This document shows, piece by piece, positions 1 through 5,587 of a stretch of 10,479 nucleotides of DNA. The translations under genes and the position numbers were made by a program. Source of the DNA: JBDTNL01 sp039933785 (lineage in GTDB: Bacteria > Acidobacteriota > Thermoanaerobaculia > Multivoradales > JAGPDF01); assembly GCA_039933785.1 (NCBI GenBank), contig JBDTNL010000102.1, positions 1 through 10,479 on the forward strand, read 5' to 3'. Each line of letters opens with the position of its first letter. The stretch's first letter is position 1. Below the pieces are notes generated by a model that saw only the letters and a program-made list of their open reading frames with translations, did no database searches and was not told where the DNA came from.

Positions 1-1455
1 GATCTCGATGTAGTAGCCGAACACCCGGTTGTAGCGGATCTTGAGCGACGAAATGCCGGTGCGCTCGCGCTCCCGTTGTTCGACCGCAAGAATGTGCCGC
101 TTACTGTCCTGCGCCAAGGAGCGGCAGCGGTCGAGCTCGTTGTCTACACCGGCGGCGATCACCCCGCCGTCGCTGAGACTCGCTGAGGGCGAGTCTTGGA
201 GCATCCGAGCGAGCTCCGCGTGCAGGCCGGGGAGGGCGTCGACACGTGCCAACTCGGCGAGTAATGGTGCCGCGCAGCCCGAGAGATCCGCGAGAATTTC
301 CGGCGCCACGGCGAGCCCGTCGCGCAGCGCCGCAGCCTCTCGGGGCGTCAGCGTGCCGAGCACGGACCGGCCGAGCAGGCGCTCGGGATCGCCCACGCGA
401 GCCAGCCGCTCGCGCAGGCGGCCGAGCAGCTCGTGATCCTGTACGAGCTCGCCCACCGCGCGATGCCGGCGCTCGATGCCCTCGGGATCGCGCAGCGGCC
501 GGCGCAGCCAATCGCGCAGCATCCGGCCGCCCGGCGAGGTGACGGTTTGATCCAGCACGCCGAGCAGGCTGCCGCGCTTGGCGCCTTCGCGCTGCGTCTG
601 CAGGACTTCCAGATTGGCCAGTGTGGTCGAGTCGAGCGCCAAGGTGTCGCGGGTTTCGCGCAGGGTCAGCCCGCGCACGTGCGAGAGCGGGTTGTGCTGC
701 GTGTCGCGCGCGTACGAGAGCGCCTCCGCGGCCGCGTGCACGGCCGGTTCGCCGCTTTCGAGGCCGAAGCCGCGCAGCGTCGCGGCGCCGAAATGCCGCA
801 GCAGGAGCTCCTCGCTCCGCCGCGCATCGAGCGCCTGGGTGGGATCGATCTCGGTGTGAGACAGGCAGTCCTTCTTGGCCCACGCGCGCACGGCACCGGG
901 AATCTCCTCGCCCAGCAGCAGGGCTTCGCGCGGCCGCAGCATGCGCAAGTCCTCGAGCGCCTCGGACTCCCCGGCGAATCGCCGGACGAAGAACGCCCCG
1001 GTAGAGACATCGAGAAACGCCGCGCCGCCTCCGACTCTCGCATCCTTCGACCAGGCGACCGCGGCGAGGAGGTTCTCTTCCTTGCCATCGAGCAACGCGG
1101 GCTCGCTCACCGTGCCCGGCGTCACGATCCGCGTGATCTCCCGTCGCACCAAGCCCTTGGCTTGCGCCGGGTCTTCCACCTGGTCGCACACCGCCACCTT
1201 GAGGCCGGCGCGGAGCAGCTTGCCGATGTAGCCCTCGATCGCGTGGTGCGGCACCCCGCACATCGGGGTCTCGTTCTCGGTGCCCTTCTGCCGCGCGGTG
1301 AGCGTCACCTCGAGAATCGGCGCCACGCGAATCGCATCCTCGAAGAAGAGCTCGAAGAAATCGCCCATCCGATAGAGCAGAATGCAGTCGGGATGCGCCG
1401 CCTTGAGCTCCAGATAGTGCCGGAGCATGGGCGTGAGCTCTGCCGTGCGGGCCAT
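1..1455 (-). CDS. mutS: DNA mismatch repair protein MutS (N-terminal 485 residues, runs off left edge)
   Basis: MutS recognises base mismatches and small loops in cytoplasmic DNA and recruits MutL in an ATP-dependent way. The minus-strand frame is open from ATG 1455 to base 1, giving 485 codons with no stop. The mismatch-binding domain is clear: GDFFELF at residues 31-37 carries the Phe-x-Glu pair (F33, E35) that stacks on and hydrogen-bonds to the mismatched base in the family. It is followed by GVPHHAIEGYIGKLL (68-82) and CDQVEDP (90-96). The connector, core (SPGGRMLRDWLRRPL, 307-321) and clamp regions follow, ending in the family motif LKIRYNRVFGYYIE (471-484). MutS is normally about 850-890 residues, so the Walker ATPase and helix-turn-helix C-terminus lie outside the window. 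It is transcribed away from tsaB. The bases before the ATG are CCCCC, so there is no Shine-Dalgarno sequence, and a TATACT hexamer ends 8 nt upstream. Identification is very secure. Confidence 0.97.
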   Translation of the reverse strand, partial: MARTAELTPMLRHYLELKAAHPDCILLYRMGDFFELFFEDAIRVAPILEVTLTARQKGTENETPMCGVPHHAIEGYIGKLLRAGLKVAVCDQVEDPAQAKGLVRREITRIVTPGTVSEPALLDGKEENLLAAVAWSKDARVGGGAAFLDVSTGAFFVRRFAGESEALEDLRMLRPREALLLGEEIPGAVRAWAKKDCLSHTEIDPTQALDARRSEELLLRHFGAATLRGFGLESGEPAVHAAAEALSYARDTQHNPLSHVRGLTLRETRDTLALDSTTLANLEVLQTQREGAKRGSLLGVLDQTVTSPGGRMLRDWLRRPLRDPEGIERRHRAVGELVQDHELLGRLRERLARVGDPERLLGRSVLGTLTPREAAALRDGLAVAPEILADLSGCAAPLLAELARVDALPGLHAELARMLQDSPSASLSDGGVIAAGVDNELDRCRSLAQDSKRHILAVEQRERERTGISSLKIRYNRVFGYYIEI

Positions 1456-1463
1456 GGGGGCGC

Positions 1464-1469
1464 AGTATA
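1464..1469 (-). promoter_or_regulatory. Candidate -10 element for leaderless mutS mRNA
   Basis: On the minus strand the hexamer reads TATACT, a five-of-six match to TATAAT. It is separated by 8 nt (GCGCCCCC) from the mutS ATG. That distance would place the transcription start at or within a base or two of the A of the ATG, and the intervening bases cannot pair with anti-Shine-Dalgarno. No convincing -35 hexamer is seen; its position would overlap the opposing -10. Promoter activity is inferred, not shown. Confidence 0.55.
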
Positions 1470-1482
1470 GCGGCGGCCTCCG

Positions 1483-1488
1483 TATACT
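1483..1488 (+). promoter_or_regulatory. Candidate -10 element for leaderless tsaB-rimI mRNA
   Basis: TATACT on the plus strand lies 8 nt (CGCCGCCC) before the tsaB GTG, mirroring the mutS arrangement exactly. Together with the hexamer at 1464-1469 it forms a perfect 6-bp inverted repeat, AGTATA then TATACT, with a 13-bp spacer. There is no Shine-Dalgarno sequence before the GTG. A leaderless transcript is the simplest reading. Confidence 0.55.
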
Positions 1489-1496
1489 CGCCGCCC

Positions 1497-2186
1497 GTGA
1501 ACGAGTCTCCGCCGATCGCGCCCGCGAAACTGCTCGCCCTCGACACCGGATCACCCGTGGTGAGCGTGGCCCTCACCCTCGACGGCAAGACGGCGGCCGA
1601 GCGCTCGGTCGAGCAGGCGCGCTCGTCAGTGGCCTTGCTCGAGCTCATCGACGAGTGTCTCCGGGAAGCCGGCCTCTCGCCGCGCGATCTCAACGGTATC
1701 GCCGTGCTGCGCGGCCCGGGCAGCTTCACCGGCCTGCGCGTCGGGCTGGCGACAGTGCTGGGACTGCGGGCGGCGCTCGCCATCCCGGTGGCCGTGCTGC
1801 CCTCGCTCGAAGTCCTCGCTGCGCATGCCATCGAGCGCGCGGCCACCGGCACCATCGTCGGCGTCGTGGATGCGCTGCGCGGTGAGTGGTTCGCGAGCGC
1901 CTTCCGCGCGGCTCCGGGAACGCTTGGCGAGCCCACGGCGGAGGCCAAGATCCTTCCGGTTGCGTCGTTGGCGTCGTTCGCGCCCGCGACGGTGTGCGGC
2001 TTCGGTGTTCGGGGTCTCGCGGACCGCGGCGTCCTACCCGGCGGCCTCGAGGTTCTCGAGGCGAGTCCGCTGGCGGCGACCGCTGCACGACTTGCCTGCA
2101 ATCGTCAGGAGTGGTGGGATGCCGCCCTCCTGACTCAGCCGCTGTACCTCCGCGAGCCCGCGGTGACGCTGCCCAACCCTCGATGA
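1497..2186 (+). CDS. tsaB: tRNA threonylcarbamoyladenosine biosynthesis protein TsaB
   Basis: TsaB (YeaZ) is the ASKHA-fold partner of TsaD. With TsaE it helps transfer the threonylcarbamoyl group made by TsaC onto A37 of ANN-decoding tRNAs in the cytoplasm. The 229-residue product matches the family's usual length of about 230. It opens with the first ASKHA strand KLLALDTGSPVVSVAL (residues 11-26) and has the diagnostic GPGSFTGLRVG (73-83), followed by VVDALRGEWFASAF (123-136), the equivalent of the family's D-A-R-R-G-E segment. The usual Arg-His-Ser-Glu stretch before the second helix reads ARSSVALLELID here (41-52), a mild deviation. The start is GTG 1497; no better start lies upstream and the segment before it is promoter-like. 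The stop overlaps the rimI ATG in an ATGA arrangement, so the two are probably translationally coupled. The tsaB-rimI pairing is common in bacteria and supports both calls. Confidence 0.93.
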   Translation: MNESPPIAPAKLLALDTGSPVVSVALTLDGKTAAERSVEQARSSVALLELIDECLREAGLSPRDLNGIAVLRGPGSFTGLRVGLATVLGLRAALAIPVAVLPSLEVLAAHAIERAATGTIVGVVDALRGEWFASAFRAAPGTLGEPTAEAKILPVASLASFAPATVCGFGVRGLADRGVLPGGLEVLEASPLAATAARLACNRQEWWDAALLTQPLYLREPAVTLPNPR

Positions 2187-2653
2187 GGCCCGCGAGCCAG
2201 GACGAATCCTTGCGCGAGGCGACGGTCGCCGACCTCGATCTGCTCGCCGCTCTAGAGCAATCCGCCTTCGACGGACCGTGGAGCGCGGCGCAACTGGTCA
2301 GCCAGTTGGAGCAAGCGCAAAGCCTCACGCTGGTGGCGGCAGGGGCCGTCGGCGAGCTCGACGCTTATGCCACGTTCACACGGGTCGCCGGCGAGGCCGA
2401 GCTCCTGCGCATCGCGGTGCGTCCAAGCGCTCGCCAGAGAGGCCTCGCCAAGAGGCTTCTGCGTGCCGCCCTGTCTCGCCTCGCCGGAGACCAGATCGAG
2501 ATTTGCCATCTGGAAGTACGCGAGGACAATGGTCCGGCCCTGGCGTTGTACCGGAGCTTGGGTTTCGAGGAGGTTGGCCGGCGGAAGGCGTACTACCCGG
2601 ACCAGACGGCGGCCCTGCTCCTTCGGCGCAGTCTCCTCGCGGCCAAGCCCTAG
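2183..2653 (+). CDS. rimI: Ribosomal protein S18 alanine N-acetyltransferase RimI
   Basis: RimI is a GNAT-fold enzyme that transfers an acetyl group from acetyl-CoA to the N-terminal alanine of ribosomal protein S18. The 156-residue product has the family length and layout. An N-terminal substrate-binding segment contains FDGPWS (29-34). The acetyl-CoA loop RQRGLAKRLL (84-93) has Ala where the second Gly is usual. The C-terminal signature is LEVREDNGPALALYRSLGF (110-128), then RRKAYYPD (133-140). E111 and Y123, twelve residues apart, correspond to the catalytic Glu and Tyr described for Salmonella RimI. The frame stays open upstream inside tsaB, but ATG 2183 is chosen because homology begins there and it overlaps the tsaB stop by 4 nt. 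The gene ends 6 bp before the convergent glycosyltransferase stop. Some GNAT proteins of this type act on other N-termini, so the substrate is inferred from family and context. Confidence 0.92.
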   Translation: MRPASQDESLREATVADLDLLAALEQSAFDGPWSAAQLVSQLEQAQSLTLVAAGAVGELDAYATFTRVAGEAELLRIAVRPSARQRGLAKRLLRAALSRLAGDQIEICHLEVREDNGPALALYRSLGFEEVGRRKAYYPDQTAALLLRRSLLAAKP

Positions 2654-2663
2654 GCACGCCTAG
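2650..2663. repeat. Perfect palindrome spanning two convergent stop codons
   Basis: The sequence CTAGGC-AC-GCCTAG contains the TAG stop of rimI (2651-2653) and, on the other strand, the TAG stop of the facing glycosyltransferase (2660-2662). As RNA it could form a five-pair stem with a CACG tetraloop in either transcript. There is no U-tract on either side, so a classical intrinsic terminator is not supported. It might act as a weak bidirectional 3'-end structure, or be a by-product of two TAG stops meeting. Confidence 0.35.
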
Positions 2664-4015
2664 AAGATCTCGGCCAGGCGCGACGCGACGTGCGCGAGTG
2701 CCGGCTCATCCGCCTCGCCGACCCCGAGGTCGACCAGACCGGCGCTCACCCGTGCGAGCACCGCGCTCCGGGTGTCCGACGCCGCCGGGCGTGCCAAGGG
2801 CGGGACCGCGACGAACGGCCTCGGCCGGCGCTCGACAACTTCGCGGAGGACTCGCGCGTACCCCGCCGCTGAGGCCTCGATGGCGTGATGGGCCTCGGCG
2901 TAGCGCCGGGCGTTCTCGCCCATCTCCCGCCGCAAGGGTTGGTCGGCCGTCAACCGCTCGAGGATCGCGAAGAGCAACTCGCCCTCCAGGGCATCGGCAT
3001 CGACCTTGGCGCAACAGCCGTCGGGGATCTCCGCGAAAGAGCCGACGTTCGTGAGCACGACGGCCTTCCCGAATCCGAGCAGGCGGATCAGGGCGGCCGA
3101 GGTCTCCCCGGCGGTGGGCCAGCGGAGATTGATCGCGACGTCGCAGGCGGCCATGTGGAGCAAGAACTCCTCGAGCTCGAGATGGCCGGTCACGGTCACG
3201 CCGGAGAAGAGCTCGGGCCGGACCCGCGAACGCAGATCGAAATGCGGCGAGATCTCGCCGACCAGGAAAAGTCGTGCCCGCGGGTGATCGCGGCGCAGGC
3301 GCGCGAAGGCTTCTAGAGTCGCGACCGGCCGCTTCGCTTCGGTGACGAAACCGAATGAAGCGAGGATCAACTCATCCGGCTGGATGCCGAGCCGACCCCG
3401 GGCCTCCGCCGCGAGCGGCACTCCCCCGAGGCTCAGGTGGAGCGGAACGACTTCGACCCGCGCCGTCGGCCGGCTTTCGAGAATGCGATCGCGGCTGAAG
3501 CGGTTGTGCACCAGAGTCGCCAGGCTGCGATCGACAACGCGCTCGAACAGCGGGTAGTTCCATGGATCGACGGGAACGCCCGCGGCCACGGCGCGCAGCC
3601 CTGCCGCTTCGCCCGTCGCGCCGCAGCAATAGCGCAACTCCTCGACGTAGGCGTCGGGGTCGCCTTTGCGAAGGGTGAGCTCGAGTACCAGATGGTGTAG
3701 AACCACGTCGTGCACCATGACGACGCCGGGCGACTCGAGCAGAGCGCGCCGAATACCGGCGTGGTAGTCGGGGTTGTTTCCGAGGTGGTAGAGAACGACA
3801 TCCAACTCATTCGACGCCAGAAGTGACGGCAGAGCGCTCGCCGTGTGAATCGGGAATGCCTTGGCGAGATCCGCGCGAACGGCTCCGGCCTGACGGCTGT
3901 CGTCGACGATCAGCGCGAGCTCGGCGTGGCGAGCAAGCACCGGCAGCAGCTCCGCGGTGTAGTCCGCGATGCCTGAGCGCTGCGGCGGCAGCGGGCTGTA
4001 GACACCAACCCGCAC
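2660..4015 (-). CDS. GT4-type glycosyltransferase with C-terminal extension
   Basis: This is a probable nucleotide-sugar glycosyltransferase of the GT-B fold acting on a cell-surface glycan in the cytoplasm; donor and acceptor cannot be read from sequence. The 451-residue product starts with MRVGVYSPLPPQRSGIADY (1-19), a typical Rossmann strand and glycine loop. It continues with YHLGNNPDYH (76-85), VMVHDVVLHHLV (99-110), and a C-terminal domain opening LASFGFVTEAKRP (218-230) with LFLVGEI (249-255). In the sugar-nucleotide site, TAGETSAALIRLLGFGKAVVLTNVGSFAE runs from 301 to 329: E304 is present, but the residue eight further on is Leu, so the canonical E-x7-E pair lacks its second Glu. Residues 390-451 form an extra tail, Pro/Arg-rich and then helical, beyond the usual GT4 end. 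The start is GTG 4015, with GGAGG 9 nt upstream inside the preceding gene. It is the last gene of a three-gene operon, 4 nt after its neighbour, and ends convergent with rimI. Confidence 0.85.
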   Translation of the reverse strand: MRVGVYSPLPPQRSGIADYTAELLPVLARHAELALIVDDSRQAGAVRADLAKAFPIHTASALPSLLASNELDVVLYHLGNNPDYHAGIRRALLESPGVVMVHDVVLHHLVLELTLRKGDPDAYVEELRYCCGATGEAAGLRAVAAGVPVDPWNYPLFERVVDRSLATLVHNRFSRDRILESRPTARVEVVPLHLSLGGVPLAAEARGRLGIQPDELILASFGFVTEAKRPVATLEAFARLRRDHPRARLFLVGEISPHFDLRSRVRPELFSGVTVTGHLELEEFLLHMAACDVAINLRWPTAGETSAALIRLLGFGKAVVLTNVGSFAEIPDGCCAKVDADALEGELLFAILERLTADQPLRREMGENARRYAEAHHAIEASAAGYARVLREVVERRPRPFVAVPPLARPAASDTRSAVLARVSAGLVDLGVGEADEPALAHVASRLAEIF

Positions 4016-4019
4016 CTCG

Positions 4020-5060
4020 TCAGGCCTCCGCCAGCAAGCCGTCGATCACCGAGTCCCAGCCGATCGCGGCGACGCTTTGGCGACCTGCTTCGCCGAGCCG
4101 CTCAGCCAAGGGCCGGTCGTCGAATAAACGATCGAGCGCTGTCGCCAGGGCGCGAGTCGACTCGGCCGGAGCGACGAACCCGTTGATTCCGTCGCGCACG
4201 AACTCCAGCACTCCGCCGGCGTCCGCCGTGGTCAGCACCGGCTTCGCCGCGAGGAACCCCTCGAGGGTTACATAGCCGTAGTCCTCGTCGAAGGGCGCGT
4301 AGTAGACCGCCAGCGCTCCCGCGTACTCCTCGACCAGACGCTCGTCGCTAACCCAGCCGAGCAGGTCGACTCGATCCGCGATGCCCAACCGCTTCGCCAA
4401 CTCGAGCAAGGGCTCGCGCTCGGTGCCGACGCCGGCGATGCGGCAGCGCACCGGCCGAGCACATGCGGCGACCGCGCGCAGCAGCTGATCGAAGCGCTTG
4501 AGCGGATCCAGCCGGCCGGCGCTGAAGACGTAGTCGCCGAACGGACCCGCATGATGCGCCGCCGCGAGCCGCGGCGGCGGATACAGCACGCTCGCCGCCA
4601 GGTCGTTGAAGCGCACCAGGCGATCGGCGGTATTGCGCGAAATCGTGAACACCCGCCGCGCCTCGCCGAGGCCCTGGCGGTCCATGGCGCGCACGGCCTC
4701 GATCACCTTGGCGTCGCGCTCGCCGTCGCCGAAATCGCTGTGCCGCGTGCCCTTGAGGTCGTAGATCTGGCGCAGCTGATGCACCAGCCACACCACCTTG
4801 TTGGGATGCCGCACGAGGTAGGACGGGAACCGCGTGGCGATGACCAGATCGACGCGTTCACCGTCGACCCGTTCGAGATCGATCAACCGCCACGGCAAGG
4901 CCGCGGCGAGCAGCTGCTCGCGTGTCTTCCAGTTGTACGGCACCGTGACCACGTCGACCTGATGACCGCGGCGCTTGAGCTCCCCGTGCAGCGAGCGCAC
5001 CAGAATCTCGGCACCACCGTGCGCAAAGGGCACCTGCGCATCGCAGATCAGGATGCGCAT
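4020..5060 (-). CDS. GT4-type glycosyltransferase
   Basis: A 346-residue retaining glycosyltransferase of the GT-B fold, probably adding a sugar from a nucleotide donor to a lipid-linked glycan at the inner face of the membrane. The N-terminal domain begins MRILICDAQVPFAHGGAE (1-18), with the Gly-Gly-Ala-Glu acceptor loop, followed by WLVHQLRQIYDL (91-102). The C-terminal domain has FSAGRLDPLKRFDQLL (179-194), LLGWVSDERLVEEY (233-246), and the complete E-x7-E motif EDYGYVTLE (E259, E267), then KPVLTTADAGG (273-283). The frame is open to an ATG at 5141, but those 27 extra residues are not family-like and overlap the upstream gene, so ATG 5060 is preferred. No Shine-Dalgarno precedes it, and translation is probably coupled to the preceding gene, whose stop lies 4 nt before. 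The same 4-nt spacing leads into the next gene. Family assignment is secure; sugar specificity is unknown. Confidence 0.87.
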   Translation of the reverse strand: MRILICDAQVPFAHGGAEILVRSLHGELKRRGHQVDVVTVPYNWKTREQLLAAALPWRLIDLERVDGERVDLVIATRFPSYLVRHPNKVVWLVHQLRQIYDLKGTRHSDFGDGERDAKVIEAVRAMDRQGLGEARRVFTISRNTADRLVRFNDLAASVLYPPPRLAAAHHAGPFGDYVFSAGRLDPLKRFDQLLRAVAACARPVRCRIAGVGTEREPLLELAKRLGIADRVDLLGWVSDERLVEEYAGALAVYYAPFDEDYGYVTLEGFLAAKPVLTTADAGGVLEFVRDGINGFVAPAESTRALATALDRLFDDRPLAERLGEAGRQSVAAIGWDSVIDGLLAEA

Positions 5061-5064
5061 GCGG

Positions 5065-5523
5065 TCAGGACCGAGGTGGGACCGAAGCCGCGGGCGCTTC
5101 GTCCGACGGCAGCCGTCGTTCGAGCTGGGCCACGCGTGCATGCAGCTGCTGGACCTCGCGCCGCAAGTCGTCCTGCGCCGTCAAGAGGTCCTGCGCCAGC
5201 GCGGTGGAAGCCTGGTTGAACGAGTTCTGCTGCTCGATCACCGGCCGCGTGAACCACTTGAGGAACGCGTGGTACACCGCCTTGCGCGCGAACACGATGA
5301 GCCTGCCGAGCCCAGGCCGGTGAGAGAAGGCGGCCGGCTCGCGCACGAACTCCCGCGCCTTGAGCTCCGCCAGCTTGGCGCGCGCGGCGTCGCCGCCCGC
5401 GGGTAAGGTCGCGAGCTCGCCGAGCCGCTGCCTCACTCCCGAGCGCAGCTCCTGCATCACCAAGGCGACACGGGGTGACGCGGTCTCCTCGGACGGCGGG
5501 GGCGGTTGCGAAGGGGTGGTCAT
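5065..5523 (-). CDS. Small coiled-coil protein heading the glycosyltransferase operon
   Basis: A 152-residue protein without a recognisable catalytic domain. Residues 1-17 are Pro/Ser/Thr-rich and probably disordered. Residues 18-60 are helical and charged. A compact conserved-looking segment, HRPGLGRLIVFARKAVYHAFLKW (68-90), is basic and amphipathic and could touch the membrane. It leads into VIEQQNSFNQAS (95-106) and then a heptad-patterned coiled coil (about 107-138, QDLLTAQDDLRREVQQLHAR region). From memory of related genomes, a similar block often precedes methyltransferase or glycosyltransferase domains in the same polypeptide; here it stands alone, directly before two GT4 genes with a 4-nt gap. 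I infer a scaffold or membrane-tethering role for those enzymes. The start is ATG 5523: the frame extends upstream, but that part crosses into the divergent gene and is not protein-like. No clear Shine-Dalgarno is seen. Confidence 0.75.
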   Translation of the reverse strand: MTTPSQPPPPSEETASPRVALVMQELRSGVRQRLGELATLPAGGDAARAKLAELKAREFVREPAAFSHRPGLGRLIVFARKAVYHAFLKWFTRPVIEQQNSFNQASTALAQDLLTAQDDLRREVQQLHARVAQLERRLPSDEAPAASVPPRS

Positions 5524-5587
5524 TGGAGGCTCTGGAGACGACTGCTGAAAGGACCGTAAGTCCAGTGAATGATAGGCTTTCCAGGCT
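5524..5587. promoter_or_regulatory. Divergent intergenic region between the two glycan operons
   Basis: These 64 bp must carry promoters for both directions if 5523 and 5588 are the true starts. Matches are weak: plus-strand TAGGCT (5573-5578) keeps the three most conserved -10 positions and lies 9 nt before ATG 5588. Minus-strand TACGGT (complement of 5553-5558) does the same for the coiled-coil gene. No good -35 or operator is visible. It is locally less GC-rich than its surroundings, as expected for a promoter region. Confidence 0.35.

Noticed and set aside
433..1470. Plus-strand open frame of 345 codons antisense to mutS
   Set aside because: It is the complement of the strongly conserved mutS frame, shows no recognisable motif, and has no credible ribosome site.
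2044..2062. Perfect 8-bp inverted repeat with 3-nt spacer (GCCTCGAG, CTCGAGGC) inside tsaB
   Set aside because: It falls in ordinary codons (Gly-Leu-Glu-Val-Leu-Glu-Ala) built from the common CTCGAG pairing of Leu and Glu codons in this genome. No U-tract and no reason to think it regulatory.
101..2101. Long minus-strand open frame of 666 codons crossing mutS, tsaB and part of rimI
   Set aside because: It is low-complexity Arg/Ala/Pro/Gly sequence with no domain. It overlaps mutS in another frame and lies antisense to tsaB. Such open frames are expected at this GC content.
5060..5141. 27-residue N-terminal extension of the GT4 gene starting at ATG 5141
   Set aside because: It overlaps the C-terminus of the upstream coiled-coil gene, is Arg-rich and unlike any GT4 start, while MRILICDAQVP at 5060 is a typical first strand.
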